DNA of 64,000 nt from Lysobacter_F sp035645555 (GTDB lineage Bacteria; Pseudomonadota; Gammaproteobacteria; Xanthomonadales; Xanthomonadaceae): NCBI GenBank assembly GCA_035645555.1, contig DASQMI010000097.1:92280-156279 (forward strand), given 5' to 3'. The notes beneath the pieces were generated by a model. The model was not told the DNA's origin, searched no databases, and worked only from the letters and a program-made list of their open reading frames with translations. Of the stretch, positions 17,391-26,793 are shown piece by piece. Every line of letters begins with the position of its first letter. Position 1 is the first letter of the stretch. The position numbers and the translations under genes were made by a program.

Positions 17391-18335
17391 TCAAAGCGCG
17401 TAGCCGAACTGCTGCTTGAACTGCTCGGCGAACTCGTCGTAGTCGAAGCGCTGGTTCTGCGTGCCGGGGTGTTCGACCTTCAGCGCGCCCATCAGGTTGC
17501 CGATGCGCCCGATCGTCATCCAGTCGTAGCCGCGCTGGATGCCGAAGATCAGCCCGGCGCGGAACGCGTCGCCGCAGCCGGTCGGGTCGGTGACGCGGCG
17601 CTCGTGCGCCGGCGGCACTTCGTAGGTCTTGCCCGGCGTGTGGATCTGCGAGCCGTGCGGGCCGCGCGTGGTGATGTAGGCCTTCACCTTCTTGACGATG
17701 TCCGCCTCGCTCCAGCCGGTGCGCTCCTGCAGCAGGTTCGACTCGTAGTCGTTGACGGTGACGTAGTCGGCCAGCTCGATGAAGTCGCGCAGCTCCTCGC
17801 CGTTGAACAGCGGCATCGCCTGGCCCGGATCGAAGATGAAGGGGATGCCGAGCTCGTGGAATTCCTTCGCGTTCTGCAGCATCGCCTCGCGACCGTCCGG
17901 GCTGACGATGCCGAACGTCACGCCGGCGACGTCGCGCACGTGGTTCTCGTAGGAGCGCATCATCGCGCCCGGGTGGAACGCGGTGATCTGGTTGTTGTCG
18001 AGGTCGGTGGTGATGAACGCCTGCGGGGTGAACAGCTCCTCGATCACCTTGACGTGGTCGAGGCGGATGCCGCAGGCCTCGAAGTGCTCGCGGTACGGAC
18101 CGAAGTCCTGACCGACGGTCGCCATCGGGATCGGATCGCCGCCGAGCAGCTTGAGGTTGTAGGCGATGTTGCCGGCGCAGCCGCCGAATTCGCGGCGCAT
18201 GCGCGGCACCAGGAATGACACGTTCAGAATGTGGACCTTGTCCGGCAGGATGTGGTTCTTGAACTGGTCGGGAAACACCATGATGGTGTCGTAAGCCAGC
18301 GAACCGCAGATCAGCGCAGACATCGATCGAGTCAT
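17391..18335 (-). CDS. PfkB-family carbohydrate/nucleoside kinase
   Basis: A 314-residue ribokinase-fold kinase. The C-terminal PfkB signature DPTGCGDAFRAGLIFG carries the catalytic base Asp256; the N-terminal GGCAGNIAYNLKLLGG matches the substrate-binding glycine-rich signature. The close relatives I recall in Pseudomonas and Xanthomonas are labelled adenosine kinase or carbohydrate kinase, but the true substrate is not evident. A start four codons later (Met at 18323, MSALICGSLAYDT) is quite possible and would fit homologues. It is divergent from mreB across 234 bp and convergent with a lipoprotein gene, so it is probably monocistronic. Confidence 0.88.
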   Translation of the reverse strand: MTRSMSALICGSLAYDTIMVFPDQFKNHILPDKVHILNVSFLVPRMRREFGGCAGNIAYNLKLLGGDPIPMATVGQDFGPYREHFEACGIRLDHVKVIEELFTPQAFITTDLDNNQITAFHPGAMMRSYENHVRDVAGVTFGIVSPDGREAMLQNAKEFHELGIPFIFDPGQAMPLFNGEELRDFIELADYVTVNDYESNLLQERTGWSEADIVKKVKAYITTRGPHGSQIHTPGKTYEVPPAHERRVTDPTGCGDAFRAGLIFGIQRGYDWMTIGRIGNLMGALKVEHPGTQNQRFDYDEFAEQFKQQFGYAL

Positions 18336-18569
18336 CCGGTAAGTGCGGCGGGGTGCCGCGCGGGCGCGTAAGGGTAGCGGTTGCGTCTGGAGGGGGCCAG
18401 CCGGCGGCGCGCCGGAGGGCGGCGGGGAAGCGCGACGGCGCCCCCGGTTTTCGATCCAAGCCCTTGTCTGGCGCGGGTTTTTTCCTTGCCGCGCGGCGGT
18501 GGCGGTTGCTAGGCTAGCTCATTCGTTCCGCGTGCCTGTGGCACGCCCATTCCTGACGGTCATCCCCTG

Positions 18570-19616
18570 ATGTTCAAGAAGTTCCGCGGCATGTTCTCCA
18601 ACGACCTGTCCATCGACCTGGGCACGGCGAACACCCTCATCTACGTGCGCGGACAGGGCATCGTGCTGAACGAACCGTCGGTGGTGGCGGTGCGCCAGGA
18701 CCGCCTGGTCGGCGGCAGCCGCTCGGTCGCCGCGGTCGGCACTGAGGCCAAGCAGATGCTGGGCCGCACCCCCGGCCACATCACCACCATCCGCCCGATG
18801 AAGGACGGGGTGATCGCCGATTTCACCTACACGGAGGAGATGCTCAAGCACTTCATCCGCAAGGTGCACCGCTCGCGCTTCCTGCGCCCGAGCCCGCGCG
18901 TGCTGGTGTGCGTGCCGTGCGGCTCGACCCAGGTCGAGCGCCGCGCGATCAAGGAGTCGGCCGAGGAGGCCGGCGCCCGCGAGGTCTACCTGATCGAGGA
19001 ACCGATGGCCGCGGCGATCGGCGCCGGCATGCCGGTGACCGAGGCGCGCGGCTCGATGGTGGTGGACATCGGCGGCGGCACCACCGAGGTGGCGGTGATC
19101 GCGCTCAACGGCATCGTCTACTCGCAGTCGGTGCGCATCGGCGGCGACCGTTTCGACGAGGCGATCATCAATTACGTCCGCCGTACCCACGGCATGCTGA
19201 TCGGCGATGCCACCGCGGAGCGGATCAAGCTCGAGATCGGCTGCGCCTACCCGCAGAAGGAAGTGCGCAGCATCGACGTCTCCGGCCGCCACCTCGCCGA
19301 AGGCGTGCCGAAGATGATCGGCATCAACTCCAACGAGGTGCTGGAGGCGCTGCGCGAGCCGCTGTCCGGCATCGTCGCCGCGGTCAAGCAGGCGCTGGAG
19401 CAGACCCCGCCGGAGCTGTGCGCCGACGTCGCCGAGCGCGGCATCGTGCTGACCGGCGGCGGCGCGCTGCTGCGTGACCTCGACCGCCTGCTGTCGGAGG
19501 AGACCGGCCTGCACGTGCAGATCGCCGACGATCCGCTGACCTGCGTGGCGCGCGGCGGCGGCCGTGCGCTGGAGCTGGTCGACATGCACGGCAACGAGTT
19601 CTTCGCTCCCGAATGA
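18570..19616 (+). CDS. mreB: Rod shape-determining protein MreB (bacterial actin)
   Basis: A 348-residue actin homologue that polymerises under the inner membrane and positions the elongasome. The N-terminal amphipathic MFKKFRGMFSNDLSID is followed by the phosphate 1 motif DLGTANTLIYV, the phosphate 2 region VDIGGGTTEVAV and the adenosine segment LTGGGALLRDLD. The length matches the family (about 347). It is the first gene of the elongasome cluster. A repeat-bearing gap of 111 bp separates it from mreC, so mreC expression relative to mreB may be modulated there. Confidence 0.98.
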   Translation: MFKKFRGMFSNDLSIDLGTANTLIYVRGQGIVLNEPSVVAVRQDRLVGGSRSVAAVGTEAKQMLGRTPGHITTIRPMKDGVIADFTYTEEMLKHFIRKVHRSRFLRPSPRVLVCVPCGSTQVERRAIKESAEEAGAREVYLIEEPMAAAIGAGMPVTEARGSMVVDIGGGTTEVAVIALNGIVYSQSVRIGGDRFDEAIINYVRRTHGMLIGDATAERIKLEIGCAYPQKEVRSIDVSGRHLAEGVPKMIGINSNEVLEALREPLSGIVAAVKQALEQTPPELCADVAERGIVLTGGGALLRDLDRLLSEETGLHVQIADDPLTCVARGGGRALELVDMHGNEFFAPE

Positions 19617-19618
19617 CG

Positions 19619-19718
19619 GGGATTCGGGATTCGGGATTCGTGATGCCCGGTTCCCGCGATCCCGCCGTCGCTGTGGTGCACCGCCGCCACCTATCCCGAA
19701 TCTCGAATCTCCAATCCC
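19619..19718. repeat. GGGATTC heptamer repeat with inverted arm between mreB and mreC
   Basis: Three tandem GGGATTC heptamers (19619-19639) are mirrored on the other side by degenerate inverted copies (CCCGAATCTCGAATCTCC within 19693-19718), giving a potential long stem of roughly 20 bp with a 50-nt loop. This lies inside the mreB-mreC operon. Similar heptamer runs occur in intergenic regions of Xanthomonadaceae, as far as I recall. Confidence 0.75.
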
Positions 19719-19727
19719 GCGCCTCAC

Positions 19728-20732
19728 GTGCCGTCCTACCCCGGACCTTCCGCAGCCCGCACCGGCGACGTCGTCGGCACCCTGCGGCTGCTGGGGTACA
19801 TGGCGCTGGCGCTGGTGCTGATCGCGATGGACCACCGCGGCGGCTGGCTGGCGCAGGCACGCCGCCAGGCCGATGCGCTGGTGCAGCCGCTGTGGGCGGC
19901 GGCCGGCCTGCCGGGCCGGCTGGTGGAGCGCCTCAACGAGGACGCCGGCACGATCGCCCAGCTCACCGCACGCAACCGCGAACTGCGCCGCCAGCTGCTG
20001 CTTAACCAGGCGCGGATGGCACGGCTGCAGGCGCTCGCCGCCGACAACGCGCGCCTGCGCGGGCTGCTCGACGCTGCCCGCCGCGGCAACCTCGACGTGC
20101 TGCTGGTGCCGATCCTCGACATCGACCTCGATCCCGCGCGCCACCGCATCGTGCTCGATGCCGGCCGCAACGCCGGCCTGCAGGTCGGGCAGAGCGTGAT
20201 CGACGCCGGCGGCCTGCTCGGCCAGGTGGTCGGCACCACGCCGACCCACGCCCAGGTGCTGCTGGTGACCGATCCGGCGCATGCGGTGCCGGTGGTGGTG
20301 GTGCGCAACGGCGTGCGCCTGGTCGCCTACGGGACCGGCCGCAGCGACGGCCTCGCGCTGCGCGACGTGCCGATGTCCAGCGACATCAAGGTCGGCGACG
20401 TGCTGGTGACGTCCGGCCTCGGCAACCGCTTCGCACCCGGCTTTCCGGTCGGCACGGTTACGGCGCTGCGCCCGGACGAGAGCCGCGCGTTCCTGATCGG
20501 TGACGTGCGCCCGGCCGCGCAGCTCGATCGCGGCCGCGACGTGCTGGTGCAGCTGTCGGTGCCGCGCCGGCCGCCGGCGCTGCGCTTCGAGACACCGCCG
20601 CCGGCGCTGCCGGCCGCCACGGACGCAGCCACCGCGACGCCGGCACCCGTGCTGCCCGCGCCGAACGCCGCGGGCGAGGCACCGGCGACCACGCCGGCGC
20701 CTGCGTCCACCGACCCGGTGCGTGCACCATGA
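19728..20732 (+). CDS. mreC: Rod shape-determining protein MreC
   Basis: A 334-residue bitopic inner-membrane protein of the elongasome. The single transmembrane helix is at about residues 20-37, a coiled coil follows (about 65-113), and the periplasmic beta-barrel pair covers about 120-275 (QVLLVTDPAHAVPVVVVRNG and GDVLVTSGLGNRFAPGFPVG are typical). The last 50 residues are a Pro/Ala/Thr tail of low complexity. The start is a GTG at 19728. Its stop overlaps the mreD start (ATGA), indicating coupling. Confidence 0.95.
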   Translation: MPSYPGPSAARTGDVVGTLRLLGYMALALVLIAMDHRGGWLAQARRQADALVQPLWAAAGLPGRLVERLNEDAGTIAQLTARNRELRRQLLLNQARMARLQALAADNARLRGLLDAARRGNLDVLLVPILDIDLDPARHRIVLDAGRNAGLQVGQSVIDAGGLLGQVVGTTPTHAQVLLVTDPAHAVPVVVVRNGVRLVAYGTGRSDGLALRDVPMSSDIKVGDVLVTSGLGNRFAPGFPVGTVTALRPDESRAFLIGDVRPAAQLDRGRDVLVQLSVPRRPPALRFETPPPALPAATDAATATPAPVLPAPNAAGEAPATTPAPASTDPVRAP

Positions 20733-21214
20733 GCCGTGCGTATCCGCACTGGATCCTGCCGCTGAGCCTGCTCGGCGCGCTGCTGCTCGGCCTGCTGCCG
20801 CTGCCGGCGTCGCTGCAGCCGCTGCGTCCGTACTGGCTGGCGCTGGCGCTGGCGTACTGGGTGATCGAGGACCACGAGCGGGTCGGGCTCGGCTTCGCGT
20901 TCGTGGTCGGGCTGATCGCCGACCTGGTGCTCGGCACGCTGCTCGGCGAGCAGGCGCTGCGGCTGGTGGTGCTCACCTTCATCGTGCAGCGCTTCCGCGC
21001 GCGGCTGCGCTTCTTCCCGCTGTGGCAGCAGGCGCTGGCGGTCGGCGCGCTGCTGCTCAACGACCGCATCGTCGGCGCCGCGGTGCATCTGGCGATCGGC
21101 GAGCCGACGCTGCCGGCGGCGTACTGGGTCGCGCCGGTGGTGGGCATGCTGCTGTGGCCGCCGGTGTTCCTCGCGCTCGACGCGTTGCGTCTGGGCGCGT
21201 GGCGGAGGCGCTGA
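20729..21214 (+). CDS. mreD: Rod shape-determining protein MreD
   Basis: A 161-residue inner-membrane protein with five to six hydrophobic helices. The segment FVVGLIADLVLGTLLGEQAL is typical of MreD. It links MreC to the MrdA/RodA synthase in the elongasome. The ATG at 20729 overlaps the mreC stop, and mrdA starts 2 bp after its own stop. Confidence 0.93.
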   Translation: MSRAYPHWILPLSLLGALLLGLLPLPASLQPLRPYWLALALAYWVIEDHERVGLGFAFVVGLIADLVLGTLLGEQALRLVVLTFIVQRFRARLRFFPLWQQALAVGALLLNDRIVGAAVHLAIGEPTLPAAYWVAPVVGMLLWPPVFLALDALRLGAWRRR

Positions 21215-21215
21215 G

Positions 21216-23156
21216 ATGCGCATGCGCCCGCGTCGGGTGCTGAAGAACGGCCTGCAGGAGGCCGAGCAGTTCCGCCGCCGCGCCGCGCTCGCCTTCCTCG
21301 GCGTGCTGCTGGCGCTGGCCGGGCTGGGGTTCTGGTATTTCCGCCTGCAGGTGCTGCAGCACGCCGACTACGCGACGCGGTCGGAAGCCAACCGGGTCAA
21401 GCTGGTGCCGGTGGTGCCCGGACGCGGGCTGATCTTCGACCGCAAGGGCCGCGTGCTCGCCGATAACGTCCCGGCATACCGCATCGACGTGGTGATGGAC
21501 GAGGCCGGCGATCCGGAAGCGTGGCTGCCGCAGCTCGCGCGGGTGATCGCGCTGACGCCGGAGGACCTCGCGCGCTTCGAGGCCGCGCGCCGCGCCACGC
21601 CCGGCTTCCGGCCGATCACGCTCAAGCTGCGCCTGAGCGAGGAGGAGGCGGCGCGCTTCGCGGTCGACCGCTGGCGCTTCCCGGGCGTGGAGCTGGTGTC
21701 GTACCTGACCCGGCGCTATCCGCATGGGCCGCTGTTCGCGCACGTGATCGGCTACGTCGCCCGCGTCGACGAGAAGGACCTCGCGATGCTGGGTGAGGGC
21801 AACGCCGCGTTCTCCCACATCGGCAAGACCGGCCTGGAGCGTCATTACGAGGAAGCGCTGCGCGGCCGGCTCGGCTACGTCAAGGTCGAGACCAACGTCG
21901 AAGGCCGCGCGATGGGCGAGGCCGGGCGGGTGCCGGCGGTGCCCGGCACGGACCTGCGCCTGAGCATCGATCTCGACCTGCAGCGCGCGATGGTGCTGGC
22001 GTTCGGCGAGCTGCAGGGCTCGGCGGTCGCGGTCGATCCGCGCACCGGCGAGGTGCTCGGCATGGTCAGCCTGCCGGCGTACGACCCGAACCTGTTCGTC
22101 AACGGCATCGCGAGCAAGGACTACAAGCCGCTGATCACCGATCCGGCGCGGCCGCTGTTCAACCGCAACGTGCTCGGCGGCGTGGCCCCGGGTTCGACGC
22201 TGAAGCCGCTGATCGCGCTCGCCGGGCTCGACAGCGGGCTGCGCACGCCCGACGACAAGGTGCTGTCCACCGGCGAGTTCCGCATCCCCGGCCAGCGCCG
22301 CGGCTATCGCGACTCGCACCTGCACGGCCACGGCTGGACCGATCTGCGCAAGTCGATCGCCGAATCGGTCAACACCTACTACTACAAGCTCGCGCTCGAC
22401 ATGGGCATCGAGCGTTTCGACGACTACCTGCGCCGCTACGGTTTCGGCGAGCCGACCGGCATCGACCTCACCGGTGAGATCGGCGGCATCCTCCCGTCGC
22501 CGGAGTGGAAGCAGGCCAATCGCAAGGAGCGCTGGTATCCGGGCGACACGGTGATCAGCTCGATCGGCCAGGGCTTCTGGAAGGTGACGCCGCTGCAGCT
22601 CGTGCAGGCCACCGCCGCGCTCGCCAACGGCGGCGCATTGCGCCGGCCGCACCTGGTGCGCGACGTGCGCCGCGGCTTTGCCGCGCCGTGGCGTCCGCTG
22701 CCGCAGCCGCAGCCACGTCGCATCAGCGACCGCGCGGACCACATCGGCGTGGTGCGCGAGGGCATGGCGATGACGATGGGCCCGGGCGGCACCGGCTGGG
22801 CGCAGGCGATCGGCGCGCCGTACCGGATGGCCGGCAAGACCGGCACCGCGCAGGTGATCAGCCGCCGCGGCAGCGCCAGCCTGGATCCGCGCAGCCTGCC
22901 GATGCACCTGCGCCACCGCGCGCTGTTCGTCGGCTTCGCCCCGGCGGAGAACCCGACCATCGCGGTCGCGGTGGTGGTCGAGGGTGGCGGCTACGGCGCC
23001 AGCACCGCTGCGCCGATCGCGCGCAAGATCTTCGACGCCTGGCTGCTCGGCAAGATGCCGGAGCCGCCACCGCCGCCGCCGGGTGCGCCGGCGCCCGCCG
23101 CGGCCGCCGCTGCGCAGGCCGCGGTGGTGCCTGCGACCGGGAGCCCGCCGCGATGA
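21216..23156 (+). CDS. mrdA: Penicillin-binding protein 2 (elongasome transpeptidase)
   Basis: A 646-residue class B PBP that cross-links peptidoglycan during side-wall growth. The transmembrane anchor is at about 22-41, the pedestal domain follows (RSEANRVKLVPVVPGRGLIF and DRKGRVLADNVPAYRIDVV), and the transpeptidase domain holds the nucleophile Ser327 with Lys330 (APGSTLKP), Ser384-Val-Asn386, and Lys541-Thr-Gly543 (KTGTAQV). The last 30 residues are Pro/Ala-rich. It overlaps mrdB by an ATGA. Confidence 0.97.
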   Translation: MRMRPRRVLKNGLQEAEQFRRRAALAFLGVLLALAGLGFWYFRLQVLQHADYATRSEANRVKLVPVVPGRGLIFDRKGRVLADNVPAYRIDVVMDEAGDPEAWLPQLARVIALTPEDLARFEAARRATPGFRPITLKLRLSEEEAARFAVDRWRFPGVELVSYLTRRYPHGPLFAHVIGYVARVDEKDLAMLGEGNAAFSHIGKTGLERHYEEALRGRLGYVKVETNVEGRAMGEAGRVPAVPGTDLRLSIDLDLQRAMVLAFGELQGSAVAVDPRTGEVLGMVSLPAYDPNLFVNGIASKDYKPLITDPARPLFNRNVLGGVAPGSTLKPLIALAGLDSGLRTPDDKVLSTGEFRIPGQRRGYRDSHLHGHGWTDLRKSIAESVNTYYYKLALDMGIERFDDYLRRYGFGEPTGIDLTGEIGGILPSPEWKQANRKERWYPGDTVISSIGQGFWKVTPLQLVQATAALANGGALRRPHLVRDVRRGFAAPWRPLPQPQPRRISDRADHIGVVREGMAMTMGPGGTGWAQAIGAPYRMAGKTGTAQVISRRGSASLDPRSLPMHLRHRALFVGFAPAENPTIAVAVVVEGGGYGASTAAPIARKIFDAWLLGKMPEPPPPPPGAPAPAAAAAAQAAVVPATGSPPR

Positions 23157-24265
23157 ACGTCCTGCTGCACTGGTTCGCCGACCGCGTCGCGCGCTTCGCG
23201 CGTACGCTCGATCTGCCGATGCTCGGCGCGCTGCTGGCGCTGATGACGATCGGCCTGTTCGTGCTGTACAGCGCCGGCGACAAGTCGAGCCACTTGGTGG
23301 TCGCGCAGGGCGCACGCTTCGCGGTCGGGCTCGGCGCGATGTGGCTGCTGTCGCGGCTGCCGCCAGCGCAGCTGCGCTACTGGACGCCGTGGGCGTTCGC
23401 GCTGTCGCTGGTGCCGCTGCTGCTGGTGCTGGTGGTCGGCGAGGGCAAGCACGGCAACCACTGGATCAATCTCGGCGTGTTCTATTTCCAGCCGTCGGAG
23501 CTGCTCAAGCTGACCCTGCCGATGATGGTCGCGTGGTACCTCAACCGCGAGATCCTGCCGCCGCGGCTGGGCACCGTGCTCGCCGCCGCCGCGCTGATCG
23601 GCGCGCCGACCCTGCTGATCCTGCTGCAGCCGGATTTCGGCACCGCGATGCTGGTCGCGTCCAGCGGCGCGTTCGCGCTCTATCTGGCCGGGCTGTCGTG
23701 GTGGTGGTTCGCCGCCGCGTTCGCCGGCGCCGCCGCCGCCGCGCCGGTGGCGTGGTTTTTCCTGCTGCGGCCGTACCAGAAGGACCGCATCCGCACCTTC
23801 CTCGATCCGGAATCCGATCCGCTCGGCACCGGCTGGAACATCATCCAGTCGAAGATCGCCATCGGCGGCGGCGGCCTCACCGGCAAGGGCTACCTGCAGG
23901 GCACGCAGTCGCATCTCAACTACATCCCCGAGCACACCACCGATTTCATCTTCGCGGTGCTGGCCGAGGAGTTCGGCTGGATCGGCGTGGTGGTCGTGCT
24001 GGCGCTGTACCTGTTCGTGATCGGCCGCTGCCTGTGGATCGCCGCCGGCGCGCGCGACGGCTATTCGCGCCTGCTCGCCGGCGCGCTCGGGCTTGCGTTC
24101 TGCGTGTACGTGATCGTCAACGGCGGGATGATCTCCGGCCTGCTGCCGGTGGTCGGCGTGCCGATGCCACTGCTGAGCTACGGCGGCACCTCGGCGGTGT
24201 CGCTGCTCGCCGGCCTCGGCGTGGTGATGGCGGTGCGCGCGCACCGTCCGATGCACGGCCATTGA
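23153..24265 (+). CDS. mrdB: Peptidoglycan glycosyltransferase RodA
   Basis: A 370-residue SEDS-family polymerase that works with MrdA. About ten hydrophobic segments are visible. Typical motifs are GKHGNHWINLGVFYFQPSE (first large loop), KDRIRTFLDPESDPLGTGWN and GGGLTGKGYLQGTQS (second, with the catalytic-site region), and LPVVGVPMPLLSYGGTS near the end. The ATG at 23153 overlaps the mrdA stop and begins where similarity starts; the long upstream open frame is not real. Confidence 0.97.
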   Translation: MNVLLHWFADRVARFARTLDLPMLGALLALMTIGLFVLYSAGDKSSHLVVAQGARFAVGLGAMWLLSRLPPAQLRYWTPWAFALSLVPLLLVLVVGEGKHGNHWINLGVFYFQPSELLKLTLPMMVAWYLNREILPPRLGTVLAAAALIGAPTLLILLQPDFGTAMLVASSGAFALYLAGLSWWWFAAAFAGAAAAAPVAWFFLLRPYQKDRIRTFLDPESDPLGTGWNIIQSKIAIGGGGLTGKGYLQGTQSHLNYIPEHTTDFIFAVLAEEFGWIGVVVVLALYLFVIGRCLWIAAGARDGYSRLLAGALGLAFCVYVIVNGGMISGLLPVVGVPMPLLSYGGTSAVSLLAGLGVVMAVRAHRPMHGH

Positions 24266-24354
24266 GCGCGCGTTCTCACGAAGCTGACCCGCGTGTGCGA
24301 GACGTGCACGCGCGCGGTTCTGACGCGCCAACCTGCGTGCTACGCTCGCGCCCG

Positions 24355-25488
24355 ATGATCGAACGCACCGCACGCCGCGCCTGCATCGGCGCCCTCGCGC
24401 TCACGCTCGCCGCCTGCGCCACCAAGGCGCCCGAACCGCCGCCGCAGACGGTCGTCGCCGCACCGACGCCAGTGCGTGCGCCGAGCGCGCCGGACGCGCA
24501 CCTGCCGCCGCCGGTGGAAGCCAAGCCGCTCGACGTGGCGCGCGCGGAATTCGTGCGCGACACCGCGGCGAAGTACGGCATCGATCCCGGCTACATCGAG
24601 GGCGTGCTCGCCGGCGCGCAGATGCGCGACAGCATCATCGCGGCGATGTCGCGTCCGGCGGAAGCGAAACCGTGGCGCGACTACCGGCCGCTGCTGGTGA
24701 CGCCGGCGCGCATCGACGCCGGGCGCGCGTTCCTGGCCACGCACCGCGAGGCGCTGGCGCGGGTGGAGGCGCAGACCGGCGTGCCGGGCGAGGTGATCGT
24801 CGCCATCCTCGGCATCGAAACCAGCTACGGCGGCAACACCGGCAAGTACCGCGTGCTGGATGCGCTGTACACGCTGGCGTTTGCCTATCCGCGCAGCGGC
24901 GACCCGGCCAAGGCCGAGCGCGAGGCGCGCCGCGAAGCGTTCTTCCGCAAGGAGCTCGGCGAACTGTTCGCGCTCGGCAAGGAAACCGGGTTCGACATCA
25001 CCACGCTCACCGGCTCCTACGCCGGCGCGATGGGCTGGGGCCAGTTCATGCCGTCGAGCTACCGCGAGTTCGCGGTCGACGGCAACGGTGACGGCCGCCG
25101 CGACCTGTTCAACAGCCTGGACGACGTGTTCGCCTCGGTCGCCAACTACTTCGTGCGCAAGGGCGGCTGGGTGCGCGGCGGCGTGGTCGCGGTGCCGGCG
25201 GTGCTGAACCCGGATGCGGTGGAGCTGGCCGCGCCCGGCCTGGAGCCGGTGTATCCGCTCGCCGAACTCGCCGCACGCGGGTACCGCCCGGCGCACGACG
25301 TGCCGGCCGACGCGCTCGCCACCGTGCTGAAGCTGGACGGCGCGAACGGGCCGGAGTACTGGCTCGGGTTCCAGAACTTCTACGCGATCACCCGCTACAA
25401 CATCTCCGCGCATTACGCGATGGCGGTGTACCAGCTCGCCGAGGCGGTCGCCGGCCGCGCCGACACGCCGACCGCCGCGGCGCCATGA
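24355..25488 (+). CDS. mltB: Lytic murein transglycosylase B (lipoprotein)
   Basis: A 377-residue lipoprotein with lipobox LAAC (Cys21) and a Pro-rich linker up to about residue 45. The SLT family 3 domain contains the catalytic Glu155 in ILGIETSYGGNTG, then GAMGWGQFMPSSYREFAVDG and NYFVRKGGW, all typical of MltB. It cleaves glycan strands to 1,6-anhydro ends at the inner face of the outer membrane. The start at 24355 is fixed by the lipoprotein signal. It overlaps rlpA by an ATGA, and its place after mrdB matches the usual cell-wall cluster. Confidence 0.95.
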   Translation: MIERTARRACIGALALTLAACATKAPEPPPQTVVAAPTPVRAPSAPDAHLPPPVEAKPLDVARAEFVRDTAAKYGIDPGYIEGVLAGAQMRDSIIAAMSRPAEAKPWRDYRPLLVTPARIDAGRAFLATHREALARVEAQTGVPGEVIVAILGIETSYGGNTGKYRVLDALYTLAFAYPRSGDPAKAEREARREAFFRKELGELFALGKETGFDITTLTGSYAGAMGWGQFMPSSYREFAVDGNGDGRRDLFNSLDDVFASVANYFVRKGGWVRGGVVAVPAVLNPDAVELAAPGLEPVYPLAELAARGYRPAHDVPADALATVLKLDGANGPEYWLGFQNFYAITRYNISAHYAMAVYQLAEAVAGRADTPTAAAP

Positions 25489-26693
25489 GAGCGCTGGCCG
25501 TCGCCCTGTCGCCGCTGCTGCTGATCGGCTGCGCGAGCGCGCCGAAGCCGGCGCCGCCGTCGCCGACCACCGCGCCGCCGCCGGCCCCCGCACCCGCGTC
25601 CTCGTCGACGTCGGAAGCGCCGGCGCGCAAGGTGTCGCCGTATGCGCCCGCGCAGGAGGATCCGGCCAAGCGCGGCAACTACCGCGCTGGCGGGCTGTAC
25701 GCGCCGGAGCAGAAGGATTCGGTGCCGAGCGAGCTGCCGGACGTGGAGCGCATCCCCGAGCCGGACGTGGTCGACGAGCCGCGCTCGCGCTACGGCAACC
25801 GCTCGCCGTACCAGGTGCTCGGCCGCAGCTACCACGTGCTCGACACGCCGCGCGGCTACGTCGAACGCGGCCTCGCCTCGTACTACGGCGCGAAGTTCCA
25901 CGGCCGCCGCACCTCCAATCTGGAGGTGTACGACATGTACGCGTTCACCGCCGCGCACCGCACCCTGCCGCTGCCGAGCTATGCACGCGTCACCAACCTC
26001 GACAACGGCAAGTCGGTGATCGTGCGGGTCAACGACCGCGGCCCGTTCCACGACGGCCGGCTGATCGACCTCAGCTTCGCCGCGGCGGTAAAGATCGGCA
26101 TCTATCCCGCCGGCACCGGCCGGGTCGAGGTGCGCGCGCTGACGCCGGAGGACGTCGGCAACGTCACCGCGCGCGCTCCGACGTCGGCCGCGCCGCCCGC
26201 CGACAGTGCGCTCGACCGGCTGGTGCAGGCGATGCCGGTCGCGAGCGCGCAGGCGGCCGAACCGGCGCCGCGTGCGGCGCCGGCGTCGGGCGACTACCGC
26301 TTCGACATGCGCCAGGACGGCCGGCCGATGACGGCCGACGAGTTCGACGCCTGGCTCAAGGCGCGGCAGGTGCGCATCGCCACCGGTCGGCCGGGTACGC
26401 CCGCGGCTTCGCCGCCCGCGCCGGCGCCTGCGGTGCCGCTGCCGCGCGCGGAACCTTCCGCCGCCGACGCGGTCACCCTGCAGGTGGCGAGCTTCGCCGC
26501 GCGCGGCAACGCCGACCGTGCGCTGGCGCTGCTGCGCGAGGCCGGCATCGACGGCCGGGTGTCCGATGCCCAGGTCAACGGCCAGCAGGTCTGGCGCCTG
26601 CGGGTCGGTCCGCTCGATGCCGACGCCGCGCCGGCGCTGGCGCAGCGCATCGCCGGGCTCGGCTTCGGCCCGCCGCAGCGCGTGCGCGAATGA
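25485..26693 (+). CDS. rlpA: RlpA: septal/side-wall lytic transglycosylase with SPOR domain
   Basis: A 402-residue lipoprotein (lipobox IGC, Cys16) with a low-complexity Pro/Ala/Ser linker (about 18-50). The double-psi beta-barrel runs from about 125 to 215, with the predicted catalytic His139 (KFHGRRTSN) and Asp184 (NDRGPFHDGR). The C-terminal SPOR domain (about 328-400, VTLQVASFAARGNADRALAL) binds denuded glycan at division sites. Between them lies an Ala/Pro-rich linker (about 220-325). The order mrdA-mrdB-mltB-rlpA-dacC is the common one. Confidence 0.94.
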   Translation: MRALAVALSPLLLIGCASAPKPAPPSPTTAPPPAPAPASSSTSEAPARKVSPYAPAQEDPAKRGNYRAGGLYAPEQKDSVPSELPDVERIPEPDVVDEPRSRYGNRSPYQVLGRSYHVLDTPRGYVERGLASYYGAKFHGRRTSNLEVYDMYAFTAAHRTLPLPSYARVTNLDNGKSVIVRVNDRGPFHDGRLIDLSFAAAVKIGIYPAGTGRVEVRALTPEDVGNVTARAPTSAAPPADSALDRLVQAMPVASAQAAEPAPRAAPASGDYRFDMRQDGRPMTADEFDAWLKARQVRIATGRPGTPAASPPAPAPAVPLPRAEPSAADAVTLQVASFAARGNADRALALLREAGIDGRVSDAQVNGQQVWRLRVGPLDADAAPALAQRIAGLGFGPPQRVRE

Positions 26694-26793
26694 GCGCCGT
26701 CGCGTCTCACCTAGGTCTATGTCGCGCGCCCGCGTGCGGGCGTACCGTATCCCCTTTCCACCCGGCCCACGCCGGATGCGGAGCAGTCCCACG

